This document shows positions 31,213 to 43,754 of a DNA stretch of 64,000 nt, piece by piece. Every line of letters starts with the position of its first letter. Positions within the stretch are counted from its first letter, which is position 1. Below the pieces are notes generated by a model that saw only the letters and a program-made list of their open reading frames with translations, searched no databases and was not told the DNA's origin. A program made the translations under genes and the position numbers. Source of the stretch: Acipenser ruthenus (lineage: Eukaryota; Chordata; Actinopteri; Acipenseriformes; Acipenseridae); NCBI RefSeq assembly GCF_902713425.1, contig NC_081230.1:6321187-6385186 (forward strand). Reading direction: 5' to 3'.

Positions 31213-32654
31213 GACCCGCACCGTCCCGCTGCTCACCCCAGGGACTAGTCATGTGATCAAGAAGCTGTTATATTGACCTGCAATAGAGACCCAAGCCTTC
31301 CCAATGTCTTTTTATGGGGTCTCTATAAAACAAGAGAAGCCAGAAGAATCGTTTCTAGAGCACAGTGAACTCTAACCCTGGCACCAGTACCTCCTCATGC
31401 AGTCACGATGGCGTTTATTTAATTGAATTCTGAAAAATAAATAATGCTGTCTCTGGAGTCAAACAGAGGAGCTGCAAGTCAAGGACACACTGCCCCAGCG
31501 TGAGTGCAGTCAGGGTGGACGCCTTGTGAAACCCAGAAAACTGAGCTCTCTTTATACAAGGATGGACTAGGCATCGCTGTTTCAGGAGTGCCTGGTCACT
31601 GAACGCCACAGGATCCTGATCAGTGCACCAAAAATCGAGTTCATCTTGTTAAACAATGAAATAGAAACCTTAACAATATCTACTTCTCATTTTCAGAGTG
31701 CTGTGTCAACAATATCCCACTCAAACACCATTCTCTGTTCATACTAAGAGGATAATCAGCCTTGTTGTACGCAGCAGAGAAAAAGACATGGCTGATTCTG
31801 GAGTGTGATATCACACTGCATCAACAGGTATATAACACTCCACTGACACCACTGTCTCCATGTAAAAAGGGATTCTTAACCTGTGCTTGTTAAACAGTAT
31901 AATAGGGACCTGAGAAACTGACAATGCCTTTTCAGGGGTGTCTCCGAGTGTGATCCAAACTTTCCCACTGCTGTCACCTGCTAACAAGAGTTTTTTTTTT
32001 TTATGGACCTGCAGAAAAGACATTGCGGTTTCAAGCCCCCAAAACATATGAATCTAATTGTGGTTTGAAACAACTTTTGCAATTCTTGCCACACCTACTT
32101 ACCAAGCCTTGGAAATTGTTGCAGGAATACAGTTTTCAACAGGAATCTATAACTTTATGACACACGCCTCACCTCTGACTGAATTTACCAGTAAATTAGA
32201 CATAGTGCATAAACCCAGTCTCCTATATTTCCTTGTGTTCTTGTTCGTTCAAAACCCAATCCCTCCCCCTCCTCGGCTCGGGCAGCTAAATAAATCAAAA
32301 GGGCTCTTCATCTGCTTGCCTGAACAGCAGCCCCGCATTTACAGGCAGCGCAAGCAATTCCATAAGTTCTTCTATAAAAAAAAAGAAAAGGATACACAAA
32401 GACGTTTGATACTGGAGAGTTCGTCAGCCCAATCTGTGCACTGGAGAGGCTTACAGTGCTTTACTGCTGAGCTGATGATTATGAAGAGAGATGAGTGATA
32501 AAAAGGATTGGAGGTTTTATTAGATCTCTTTAAGGCTTTTCTGGCACTTGAAGCTGTCTGGAGTTTTAGGGAGATGGACAGCAGTGCTGGTGCTGTAACA
32601 AGTTTTTTTTGGCAAGATTTCCTCCATGCATCTGTGCTTTAACAGCCCTGTCTA

Positions 32655-32775
32655 GCAAATACCTGGGTGGTGTAATGGGGCAGGGCAACATTTAGGCATA
32701 TATATTGAACTCTGGAGCTAATGCATAATCTATGAAGCAGCAAGGTTTTGGGTTCAAATGCAGTAGTTGCACCAA
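32655..32775 (+). repeat. tRNA-derived SINE relic
   Basis: A box A-like GGGTGGTGTAATGG is followed by a box B-like GGGTTCAAATGC, resembling diverged copies of the family at 5655. Confidence 0.45.
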
Positions 32776-33553
32776 GGTCATACGCATTGACGTTTTATAG
32801 TGCTATACAGTCCATGTACAGATGACTGGACTCACCTAAACTAGACACTTGTGGGACTCCCTGTAGTGATAAGCCTGTGGTGGCTTGTGGTCTTTTCAAT
32901 CAACCTAAAAATGACCTAAATACAGCCACCGTTAAAACAAGGACCTGTTATGTTCAAGTGATTTAAAAGCGAAATGCTAGTAGATAGACTCACACGCACT
33001 TAGCTAGAGGTGTTGGTTTCAATTACCTTTTTAGCAGGGACCCTTTTTAATGATGTAGTGTTAGATCCGCCGCTGGGAGAGTGATGGAACTGACCCCACA
33101 GGTTCAGAAGAGGACGTGTTTTTGGACCGGGAGCTGTTTTTTTCAAGCACAGTGAAACCTGCATTGCTGGAGTGAACCTGGCTACCGCAATTCTATAGAA
33201 AGAAAAGACATACAGAACCGTGAGCGAGTTTGATTTGGACCGGCGTTCAAGCAGACTGTTCCCTTGTGTGTGACGTACAGAGGGCCCCCCTAAAAGCTCT
33301 GTCCGTTTAAAAAGCAAAAAGGCACGATGTGTAAAATGAATCAGTATTGCTATAGAGTAGAGATATCATTGGTTACCAGCAGATCCCATCCTATTTATCA
33401 GTGCTCATGCTCTAAATGATGTAGGGTATGTATGTATTATATATGAAATACTTCTCCGCAAGGGTAGTTTTCAATCGTTTTGATCATCATATCACTTGAG
33501 GAATGCACTTCTCTTTTGCCAGGAGAAAAATAATTTCTCTTCTAAGGATGGCG

Positions 33554-33674
33554 GTGTACCCAGATCATGCTCCCTCCTGCAACAAGGCTGGTTTTCTGTT
33601 CCCACAATACACTGCTCATCTCAATCAGAGCACCAGCATTGTTGCAGGAGGGAGCACCGGTCTGGATACACAGC
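33554..33674. repeat. Long imperfect hairpin
   Basis: The core arms 33568-33592 and 33632-33656 (25 bp, TGCTCCCTCCTGCAACAA type) are complementary with one mismatch around a 39-nt loop. Weaker pairing extends outward to about 33554 and 33674. It could be a small foldback element or a hairpin RNA precursor. Confidence 0.8.
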
Positions 33675-34378
33675 GCTTTCTTATAGAGAAAGCCTCTTTC
33701 TTCTTGTCAATGCTCAGGTGATTCCCCAGGTGATTTCAGACCCATGGTGTGTGAATAAAAAATACCCAAACAATCAGGATTATGTTGAAAAACATGCCGC
33801 TGCGGGATACAGCAAAGCAATGCCTTTCATGTGCACACTGCAGGGGGTTCTGTAACACATTAAAGCTCCAGTGACTGCGAGTCTTCGTAACAAATTACAG
33901 ACCTTGGTAATAATCCTTCAAAGCAGAGCAGAAAATGAAGACACCGTGTCGTCTTCAAAGACATGAAAATATTTGTCTTCTTCCACTTCAACGTGATCCC
34001 ATTTTCACCGTTCGCCTCGGGCAGGGCGGGGTGGGGGATGACATCCCTATAGATCTGATTAATTACTCATTAGCGTTTTCTTAAGACGCTCTTTCAGATA
34101 AAATAAGTCATACGTTGACAGGGTTCACAGAAAGGTCAGCCCTGTTGAACTGTTACCTGTACGGGTTAAACCAAAAATGAGACCCCCCTCCCCTCCCCCC
34201 AGGTGACTTGGAAAACTCTTAAGAAGAGTTCCCTGGAATCCGCTGCAGCTGACAGATTGGGGGCGTGGCCGCACAGTCACTGCAGTTCAAGCCTTCAGAA
34301 CATCACCTTCAAGAGGAGAGGATCTCTCACGGACTGCCTGTCCCCCTAGGGCACACCGACAGAACTGCAGCTACTCAG

Positions 34379-34726
34379 CAGCTCTGGCCAAAAGTTTAGC
34401 ATCACTTAGAATTTCAGGATTGACACATAATTAAAAAAAGAATGATATATGAACATACTTTAGATCTTTTATTTAACATCTTGTAATCAAAGAAACTACA
34501 CAACGATATCGCAAAAGTCTACCGGAAGCCATAATAGTAATATTTCATGTTTCGAAATGTCACATTTTTCAATATTTGTCAGTTTTTCATTAAGTATATG
34601 GAAAACTACAAAGCGGTATGCAATTCACTATGTTAACGTAACATTATTCAGCAGGTTTCATTGGACTTTATGAAACTAAATGAGTTAACTCTATAGGGTG
34701 GTGCAAAACTTTTGGCCATAGCTGTA
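34379..34726. mobile_element. Tc1/mariner-like MITE, second copy
   Basis: The end CTGGCCAAAAGTTTAGCATC is matched by GTGCAAAACTTTTGGCCATA at the other end. The interior aligns, in reverse orientation, with the copy at 19461. Confidence 0.85.
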
Positions 34727-37063
34727 CAGCGGCTGGACAATTACAAACGGGCCGTTCTTTACCTGACCGATTCAGGCAAGGCTTGAAACTCTCACCACCC
34801 AGCACCCAGTCCTGCGTTCAGAAGATCCCCTGTTCAAATAGATTAATGAAATTACTAGATGCCAGGAGTTTGAACAATCAACAATAAGGCATACCTGTAA
34901 CAGGAGTTGTTCGTGTAGCTGTAGGGAGGAACACTGCGTTTAACTTCAAACTCCTGGCTGCTGATCATGTAAGAAATATACTTCATTGAAGGTAGCTCTG
35001 AAGCACACTGCCAAGTGTATTTCGCAATATGTAAAAGCTGCCTTTCACAATGGGACCGCTAGCGAGACAGCCAATAGAGATGGCTGCAGCTTCCGTAGAC
35101 AAGGGAAACACTGATTTTACAAACCTTTCCAGGGACTGTCTGAAAAGTGGTTACAATCTGGAGCACAGACTTTGTTGTGTGGGATGCGTTTCTTACATCC
35201 ACTGGGGGCAGAGCGTTGCAGTGGGGACAGGTTAATGGTTACACACTGGTGTACCAGCTGTAACGAGAAGACAGGTTTGAGATCTCTTTTGAGGGGCTTA
35301 AAACTTCTGAGTCACCAGGATGGGTGGAACAGAAAGAAAACTAAAGGAAGAAGAAGAAGAAGAAGATTTTCGCTTGGAGCTGCTCTCTCATGCCTTAAGA
35401 ACATGGTTGTGTCTTTCCAGAAATGTGTTTGTGTCTCTAACAAAACAAACGTTTTTAATCAGTGGCTGGGCTCGCTGTGAGGGGAGGCTGTCCCATCTGG
35501 TTTGATGCACTGAACACTGTCCCAGTGCCAGCAGCACAGAGAAGCTTGCTCCTCGCTGTGACACTGTGATTAATATCCCTCCTGGAGATACTTAGCGGGC
35601 TGTAATTACTGTGCACATTCTTCTCCCTCACAACTACCCCCTCGTAATACGTGAACTGTGCTGGGGAGAGCGAGCCAAAGCATGGGGGAAGGGGGTTCCA
35701 CGTGTACTGCAGGCATCCTGTTCATGAGAAGTACTTTTTTTTGGGGTGCTCGTTCAAAAAATGGGGACCCTTATGTCCGTCATGTCCGTCCATCCGTCTG
35801 TCTGTCACAATGCAGTAGATCGATGCACAGACAAAATAAAGAGATGCACGCTTGCTTGCTGAACAAAAAACGGTCTGTCCTGTTAAGTCTGTAACACGTA
35901 TATAATTGTGCAGTTGCGTCATTCCTCCACCTAGGACTAGCCATATTGAACAGTGTTAAACAGCAACTGTGAACTGGAACATAAACGTTCATGGATTGGA
36001 GTCGCGACATCACAGTGAACATCTGCCTTGATTTTGCATCAGTCTCCACCGAACTTACACTCCAAGCTCTCTAAATACGTCTATAAATAGTTAGCATTTT
36101 TCTATAGTCCAATAAACTCTATAGGAATTACTGTAGGGGGACCCTCTGTATGTGCTTCTACAGGGTTATTGTTTTACATGCAACTTTCAGTTACAACAGT
36201 CTTCCTTGCACCATACATACCGTAGACAAAGATGAAAAACATCTAGCAGCATTATCTAGTCCGCAAGCCGATAATAGAGAAGATCTTAAAAAATCTATAA
36301 TCTATAATCTGAGTATAGCAGCCCTATGGCAAATGAACCAAGCTGTAGCAGTTTATCTACAGCATAGTATTTTAAATTATTTGCATATCATGAATCAATG
36401 TACCAAAAAACAACTGAAGGCTGTGTAAGCACGCTATAAGGAGGAGCAGTAACAAAGTTAATAAGGCTAATAAGAGCTGAGAAATGTTGGCTGTCAACGG
36501 CAACTCTTTACAAAATAGTTTTGAATAAAGTGTGCAGTCTGTCAGCAAACCTCTGGTTTGTATTATCTCCCATTTCTTCATTTTTTTTTATTATTCTTGA
36601 TATTAGTCACTGCGAGGGGAATTTCCTGTCCTGTCTCTCCCATGTGTCATAAGCAGAGAGATCAGAAGTGAATTCCTTTTGTGTCACCGCAGAGCCATTG
36701 CAAAACGCAGCACTAATCAGAAGCAGCCGCCTCCGCTTCCCTTGAGACAGGGTTCACTGCTGGGAAACCGTCCTTCAGCACTGCTTGTGCTTTAGCAGTT
36801 ACCAGCAACAGCTGCCACAGAGACACAGGCAGGACATCCCTTTGCCTGGATCTATATACAAGCTGCATCTCCCTGTTGTGAACAAGTTTCTGCCACATGG
36901 GCAAAACACCAGATCTGACAACGCTGTAGAGTGATTGCAGGTGTTCCTGTACACAAGACAGATATGTTTCCTGTGTTTGGTGACTTCGGCTCCAGTTTAT
37001 TCTGGAGATGTAATAGAAATGACGTCCCTGCTGGAACTAGAGCCCGGTAAGACCTGCAGAACA

Positions 37064-38749
37064 ATTCTCTTTCCTATACTGCTAGAGCACTCTGCAGTGT
37101 TGAGAGTGGAGTTCTCTTTCCTATACTGCTAGAGCGCTCTGCAGTGTTGAGAGAGGAGTTCTCTTTCCTGTACTACTAGAGCGCTCTGCAGTGTTGAGAG
37201 TGGAGTTCTCTTTCCTATACTGCTAGAGCGCTCTGCAGTGTTGAGAGTGGAGTTCTCTTTCCTATACTGCTAGAGCGCTCTGCAGTGTTGAGAGTGGAGT
37301 TCTCTTTCTTATACTGCTAGAGCACTCTGCAGTGTTGAGAGTGGAGTCCTCTTTCCTATACTGCTAGAGCGCTCTGCAGTGTTGAGAGTGGAGTTCTCTT
37401 TCCTATACTGCTAGAGCGCTCTGCAGTGTTGAGAGTGGAGTTCTCTTTCCTATACTACTAGAGCGCTCTGCAGTGTTGAGAGTGGAGTTCTCTTTCCTAT
37501 ACTGCTAGAGCGCTCTGCAGTGTTGAGAGTGGAGTTCTCTTTCCTATACTGCTAGAGCGCTCTGCAGTGTTGAGAGTGGAGTTCTCTTTCCTATACTGCT
37601 AGAGCGCTCTGCAGTGTTGAGAGTGGAGTTCTCTTTCCTATACTGCTAGAGCGCTCTGCAGTGTTGAGAGTGGAGTTCTCTTTCCTATACTGCTAGAGCG
37701 CTCTGCAGTGTTGAGAGTGGAGTTCTCTTTCCTATACTGCTAGAGCGCTCTGCAGTGTTGAGAGTGGAGTTCTCTTTCCTATACTGCTAGAGCACTCTGC
37801 AGTGTTGAGAGTGGAGTCCTCTTTCCTATACTGCTAGAGCGCTCTGCAGTGTTGAGAGTGGAGTTCTCTTTCCTATTCTGCTAGAGCGCTCTGCAGTGTT
37901 GAGAGTGGAGTTCTCTTTCCTATACTACTAGAGCGCTCTGCAGTGTTGAGAGTGGAGTTCTCTTTCCTATACTGCTAGAGCGCTCTGCAGTGTTGAGAGT
38001 GGAGTTCTCTTTCCTATACTGCTAGAGCGCTCTGCAGTGTTGAGAGTGGAGTTCTCTTTCCTATACTGCTAGAGCGCTCTGCAGTGTTGAGAGTGGAGTT
38101 CTCTTTCCTATACTGCTAGAGCGCTCTGCAGTGTTGAGAGTGGAGTTCTCTTTCCTATACTGCTAGAGCACTCTGCAGTGTTGAGAGTGGAGTCCTCTTT
38201 CCTATACTGCTAGAGCGCTCTGCAGTGTTGAGAGTGGAGTTCTCTTTCCTATTCTGCTAGAGCGCTCTGCAGTGTTGAGAGTGGAGTTCTCTTTCCTATA
38301 CTACTAGAGCGCTCTGCAGTGTTGAGAGTGGAGTTCTCTTTCCTATACTGCTAGAGCGCTCTGCAGTGTTGAGAGTGGAGTTCTCTTTCCTATACTGCTA
38401 GAGCGCTCTGCAGTGTTGAGAGTGGAGTTCTCTTTCCTATACTGCTAGAGCGCTCTGCAGTGTTGAGAGTGGAGTTCTCTTTCCTATACTGCTAGAGCGC
38501 TCTGCAGTGTTGAGAGTGGAGTTCTCTTTCCTATACTACTAGAGCGCTCTGCAGTGTTGAGAGTGGAGTTCTCTTTCCTATACCACTAGAGCGCTCTGCA
38601 GTGTGGAGAGTGGAGTTCTCTTTCCTATACTGCTAGAGCGCTCTGCAGTGTTGAGAGTGGAGTTCTCTTTCCTATACTGCTAGAGCGCTCTGCAGTGTTG
38701 AGAGTGGAGTTCTCTTTCCTATACTGCTAGAGCGCTCTGCAGTGTTGAG
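37064..38749. repeat. 47-bp minisatellite, about 36 copies, with higher-order structure
   Basis: The unit runs GTTCTCTTTCCTATACTGCT, then AGAGCGCTCTGCAGTGTTGA, then GAGTGGA. Copies are nearly identical. Variants (GCACTC followed by GTCCTC, TATTCTGCT, TACTACTAG) recur in the same order in a block of about 375 bp, or 8 units, at about 37793 and 38168. No gene is recognised around it. Confidence 0.97.
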
Positions 38750-38774
38750 TGCAGTCAGCTTTTCAACACACACA

Positions 38775-38930
38775 GTCTGTTTCAAATTCAAATTCAAACC
38801 TTTATTTAACCAAGTAAAGACATTGAGAACAAGTTCTCATTTAAAATGCCGACCTGGCTAAGAGGCAACACAAATACAACAGACAACAATACATAGACAG
38901 TTCGAGACATTACAACAATATGAAATCCAA
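38775..38930. repeat. Common fish interspersed repeat
   Basis: CCTTTATTTAACCAAGTAAA, TTGAGAACAAGTTCTCATTT and GACCTGGCTAAGAGGCAACA form a dispersed repeat I recall from many fish genomes. I am not sure of its class. Confidence 0.6.
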
Positions 38931-39744
38931 AAAAATCCATGTAATCCATTGCAGTACCATGGCACCATACCAGTACCAGACAGAGCGTGTGCTACTGTAT
39001 CTGTGTGCTAGTCCTTCCAAATCCAGCTAATAAATATGCTACAGTATCTTCAGGGTAATACACTGTGATTATAATGGGATCCCAATGGCATTTTTTTTTT
39101 TGTAATTACAATGTACTGTGCAGTGGGTTTGTAATGGGGTTTGTGACACAGTTTACTGAAAAATCCGCCAGAGGAAACATGTGCGCAGAAACAGCTGGAG
39201 CCTCTGCCCACTGGGGAGAGACGCTGTTCTGCGGCCCGCTACCCACCACATGAAAGGCTGTGCCCAACATGAAAGCACGGTCCTACTGCTGAGGGCTGCA
39301 AAACACAGACATCAGGTCTCCGAAAGGATGCAGCTTTGGCACCGACATCACAGTGAACTTGGCTCCAGCTCCCCATCTCCCCTCGAATCCTTCTTATCTC
39401 AAAGCCACCCGGCTGCGTTAACTGAATCCAACATCTGCTCTGCAAACAGCCCTTGAATCAGCCCACCTTCCCCCCCCCCCCCCCACCTCTGGGTCTCTTT
39501 ACTGTGTGATTGTAGCTAATGAATCAATTCCATGTAACGTACCTGCTTAACACTTCTGCTAACTACACAGGTTTCAAGTGTGCAGTTTTGAAAGAAACAC
39601 CTGTTACAGCAAGCATGTATTTGTATTTTAAACATGAGACATGGTATTACATTTTGACTGTCCCCTTACAGTCCCATTTTTTGTGTTTCCAGTAATTCCA
39701 AGTGGTTCTGATGGCAATGAATCAGATATTACACATGCTTTCAC

Positions 39745-39800
39745 CTGCGTGCAGGAGCTGCCTTCAGTTCTAGTTTCCTGTCCTAGATATATGCGACCCA
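39745..39800. repeat. Foldback-family repeat fragment
   Basis: GTGCAGGAGCTGCCTTCAGT and CCAGGCTAGATC match the left arm of the element at 21135. Confidence 0.5.
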
Positions 39801-40318
39801 GGCTAGATCCCCCTCTTTGCATTGGGAAGATCCAGCACTGTCTTAGGGTAATTGCACTGGGAACCACGAAGAACAATTGCAAACATCACAAAGAGGTAAG
39901 GCGACCAAAAGAATATGCTGGTGTTCGACTGCAGCTTGTGAAACAGGGGTAGAAAAAGCACTGCTAACTGATAGCTACTGTAGTGACTGCAGAACAGCAG
40001 TGGTGTGACTACATGTGAGTCAGTGCTGTAGCTCTTCTGTGTCAGCTGCGATTCATTTAGTGAAACATCTGAAGAGCCATGTGTCTGAGCAGCAATAACC
40101 TACCAGAATTACTGCTGGGCAGTAACCATGGAACTGTAATCTGATGACATTGTTCAGTAGCTTGTAACTGGAACGGTTCCTTTTTCAGACAGGTAAAGGA
40201 ATGTGGCAAAGGATTACTTTTTATGTGAGAAAAGGACGCAGCTAAAAAGGACTAATGCATAACGTCACATGAACATGCTTTTCACATCATCGTGCTAGAA
40301 GAGAGTCCGAGGAGGGAA

Positions 40319-40341
40319 GGGGGGGGGGGGGGGGGGGGGGG
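40319..40341. repeat. Poly-G run
   Basis: About 23 consecutive G bases in the wnt10b-arf3 spacer. Confidence 0.9.
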
Positions 40342-41316
40342 AGGTTCCACAGCTGGATCTTCAAAGAATATTCTATGTAAAATGTAAACTGTATTTGGAT
40401 CCGATTCCAGAGGAACCAATAAAGCAGCGGCCGGAGTTTCTAAAGAACAGAAAGCAGTTTGCAAACAGAGATATTACCATGTCATTTAATACCCATTACT
40501 TAGCGGACAGTTGAGTAAATGACTTACAGCTTGTATTTTAAGTGGTTCCCTACAAAGGGAGCTGCTTAGAAGAACTGTCACAACACGGCCTTGACTGGGA
40601 GCTGCAGGGGCTGTGATGTGGCTCAGGGTATTGGAGAAGGACTTGAATGAAACCAGACTCCCACTGTGCCCTGCAGCAAGAGAAGGGGGAAGGAATGCAT
40701 GTGCATCTGGAGATCAGAGCAAGTGGAAAGAAGGGCTGGTCTCTGATGCTACATTTCCATTCAAGCAAACCTGATTAAAGAGCATTGCCCTTTCCTGGTG
40801 TTTATTGACTGCTGCACTTTAATTTAGAATATTATATTTATAGATATAATGACTTCCTGTGCTGTAGGTCAATGTCATGTACGAATTTGGCAATTTCAAG
40901 GTGCCAAAAGCAGAAGTTTTTTGTTTGTTTGCATATTTAAAATGAAAATATGCGTAGCTACTATTATTCCACCAAATTGTGCTTGTTACCGTGTATTATA
41001 AAAAACGCAGCTTCAGTATTTAAAATAAAATAAAATACAAACTGAACAAATAGAATTGGATTTTCATCTCAGGCTCTGCTCTTGTGGTTTGTCACGCTAC
41101 CCCCCTCTATGGCACTGCAGCCTTATTCTGTTTATTTGGAAAAGTTGCCTGAAAGTAATAACTAATGGTTTAAATTCCCGTGAAAAGCAAACAGGTAGTT
41201 TTGTTCGGGGGAGGGGGGGGAGGGGGGTTGAGTAATGACCCGTCAGATTGGGCCCCCCTGCAGGCACCTGATCAGGTGACTTGATCCCTGATCTCCCAAA
41301 AATTCACCTGCAGATA

Positions 41317-41424
41317 AAAACCCACCTTCACTTTCTGCACACCTGTGCCACTAACTCTTATCTAATCACGTTACATTGTGCAAGAGTTAGTGGCACAGGT
41401 GTGCAGAAAGTGAAGGTGGGTTTT
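41317..41424. repeat. Perfect 43-bp inverted repeat with 22-nt spacer
   Basis: The left arm 41317-41359 and right arm 41382-41424 are exact reverse complements (CCCACCTTCACTTTCTGCAC against GTGCAGAAAGTGAAGGTGGG, and onward) around a 22-nt spacer. Complementarity stops sharply at both outer ends. Such perfect arms are either young or maintained. Confidence 0.95.
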
Positions 41425-42480
41425 ACAACTAAGAAAAATGTGAAGCCCTTTCACACAGACAAAAACAGGGGAAACACCTGCCATATGTAGCACACACTTT
41501 GCGATGCATTGTTCCTGCATCTTGCTGTAGGATCATTCTCTGCTATACCAACAGAGTGACCAAATGTCAAACGGGTGTTTATTAGCAGACACTGTAGATC
41601 AAATAAATGTGTGGAAGAATTCTTTCTAGTTATGGCTGCTGATTCATGAAATGATGACTAAGGAATGACTGTCTGCGGTGCAGGGTGTGTCATACAGTCA
41701 GGGGAGCGCTGGTTCCTGGCTGGGGATTCCTCAGGGAGCAATGGCTGTGGTGCTCCTGCATGGCAAAACCTGCATGGTGCTGATGAGAGGTAAGAAACAG
41801 ATTTCAAAGCCTTGGTTTGCATTCCTTGACATCAGCCTAGCAGACATTGTGTTGGTCTCTAATGGACCCATTGTTACTAATAGCTGCAGTTTCTCAGACT
41901 GTCAAGCAGCCCATTAATCTCGGATTTAACTGTGGGCTTTGGTGACACCTGCTGGAGACTCGTATATATACACACACGCCGTTACACAATGTAAACATTT
42001 ATAATCCCTTAGGCTTTTAAAATATGTGTCCTATTCCTTAATTAGATTCAAAACCAGACCCATTTTCACTGTTGTCAATATTATTATCCTCTAATTTAAC
42101 TGTTGTATCGTGCATCTCAACGCACCCCACACAACCGCGTACATTTTTAAACCAAAACGGAACTCCTTGGTGTGTTTATTACAGTATTGTTTTTCGGTCG
42201 AGCTGTGTTATACACCTTGTCCAGTTATTTTACATCCTCAAAAGGTAGCTGTATGGACACGAGGCAATGTAAGTATCTATTTTAGAAGTAAGACAAAAAA
42301 CAAAATACTTGAACATCAGCCTTTTGTCTTGCGCTATGTTACCAAAACTGGCAGTAACATATCGCAGGCATTTCTAGTTTTATGTACAGTCACCGTTTTG
42401 TGTTGCTAAAGTGGGGTCATTTTTCTGTACAATTATTTTGGCATTGAAACGTTATGTCAGCCAAAGGAGAGGACATCTTA

Positions 42481-42535
42481 ATCTCGCGAGATTCCTCCCA
42501 CGCTTCAGGCAGGTGCCACAGAACTCTCGCGAGAG
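42481..42535. promoter_or_regulatory. arf3: Two CGCG palindromes, probable arf3 promoter
   Basis: ATCTCGCGAGAT (42481-42492) and CTCTCGCGAGAG (42524-42535) are 12-bp palindromes with the TCTCGCGAGA core bound by BANP at TATA-less CpG promoters of housekeeping genes. They lie 43 bp apart, about 40 bp before a strong donor at 42577. This fits the start of a non-coding first exon of arf3 3.2 kb upstream of its coding start, and ARF3 is broadly expressed. The assignment to arf3 is by position. Confidence 0.65.
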
Positions 42536-42576
42536 CAGCGTCGACAGCAAAGTACGCGAAGCAAGCGCAGCTGAAG
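42530..42576 (+). other. arf3: Predicted non-coding exon 1 of arf3 (3' end at 42576)
   Basis: CAGCTGAAG followed by the consensus donor GTAAGT at 42577 lies just downstream of the CGCG palindromes. A matching 5' UTR acceptor (TTTGTTCCAG) ends at 45772, upstream of the arf3 ATG. The 5' boundary is a guess, and splicing of this pair is inferred from position only. Confidence 0.4.
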
Positions 42577-43050
42577 GTAAGTACCGATGCGCAATGTTGG
42601 GGAGGAAGCGACAAAATAATAACATTTAAACAAACAAGCAAAAAAGGCAGTTTAATGAATGCAACGATATGGGGGATACTGTATCGTGACAGAGGGGCAG
42701 AGTCGAGATAAACCCGTCCGTGCACGGTGGAGAGAGGAAGAGACGGACGGACGCTTTGCTAGAGAAACGGGCAGGTGATATAAGGAAATTATTGAAAAGG
42801 CGAATTAATTTAATTCAGAAAATAAGACAAAAATGCGCAGCCTGTGTCTGTGTTATCGTTGGTGTGAAGCTAAAATGGTGCATTCTGTCTAGAAACATCG
42901 AGGTCTTGTAATCGGTAAGATACCTATGTGTGGGTGAGAAAGAATGGCTGATCATTAATAATGCAAGCGGAGGTGCAACACCATATAGATCGTATATCAA
43001 ATTCCCATTATGTATTATTTATTATTTAAAAGAACAAAGTTAAAAACGGA

Positions 43051-43083
43051 GCGACGTTTCGGCCAGATGACCTTCATCAAGCT
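43051..43083 (-). other. Hammerhead-like core motif
   Basis: The minus strand reads TTGATGAAGGTCATCTGGCC followed by GAAACGTC, with a GGTC/GGCC stem between UGAUGA-like and GAAAC-like boxes. This resembles the hammerhead ribozyme core described in Penelope-like retroelements. Stem III is not evident, so activity is doubtful. Confidence 0.35.
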
Positions 43084-43754
43084 GTGAAAATGAATGAATG
43101 AAACGGAAGAATAGGTAATATAATAATAATAATAATTATTAATATTGCATTATTAGAATGGCGGTAGACGCAATCGTACTGAATACTGTGATATGACATG
43201 CATATATTAAAATGTCATTGGGTTGCTGGGTTTAGTAAATACATAAATAAATAGGTTGCAGGAAGTGACAGAAAATAAAAACACAGGTATATTAATAAAA
43301 TGGGGGTGGCTGTGTATTATTATTATTATTATTACTATTATAGGGAGTAGAATTCATTTCTCTTATAACATAGCGTCGTTATCATATTTTCACACACTTA
43401 GCACCATTTGCCCCAAAGATAAATGACAGTCAGATATATTGATTTAAGTTCATGGCTAGTAAACCGGTAACACAGTATTATACAGTATGAACACAGGCTG
43501 ACCGCTCGCACTCGTGAGCCAGTGAAACCTGCCTCAGCGCCGGCAGTGTATGATGCAGGGCTGCATGAAAGCGGATGTATTTAGACAGCAGTGTGAGCTA
43601 CATGTTACAGCTGTAACTAATGATCTGTCCAACGTGTACTGTTACATATATACAGCTCCTCTGACCAAACGTTTTATATATCATGTCATATCATATCCTC
43701 CGGCACGTTTCTTTTGAAAGCCAGCTTGTTTCCAGCGCTGCTTTTCCTATCCAG

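Larger units (their letters stand above)
31213..42400. other. wnt10b-arf3 spacer
   Basis: The first few hundred bases are the wnt10b 3' UTR, with an AATAAA near 31436. I recognise no protein-coding exon in the rest. It holds a SINE relic (32655), hairpins (33554 and 41317), a MITE (34379), the large 47-bp minisatellite (37064-38749), an old repeat (38775-38930) and homopolymer runs (C near 39471, G near 40319). ORFs of 119-146 codons near 32.1 and 33.5 kb show no family signature. Confidence 0.6.

Noticed and set aside
32058-32498. 146-codon ORF in the wnt10b-arf3 spacer
   Set aside because: No recognisable domain, low-complexity lysine tract, and no splice or promoter context. Length is within chance for this many frames.
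33496-33855. 119-codon ORF
   Set aside because: It runs through the long hairpin and has no family resemblance.
37064-38749. CRISPR-like array
   Set aside because: Repeats are directly adjacent with no unique spacers, and the genome is a vertebrate. The same holds for the other arrays.
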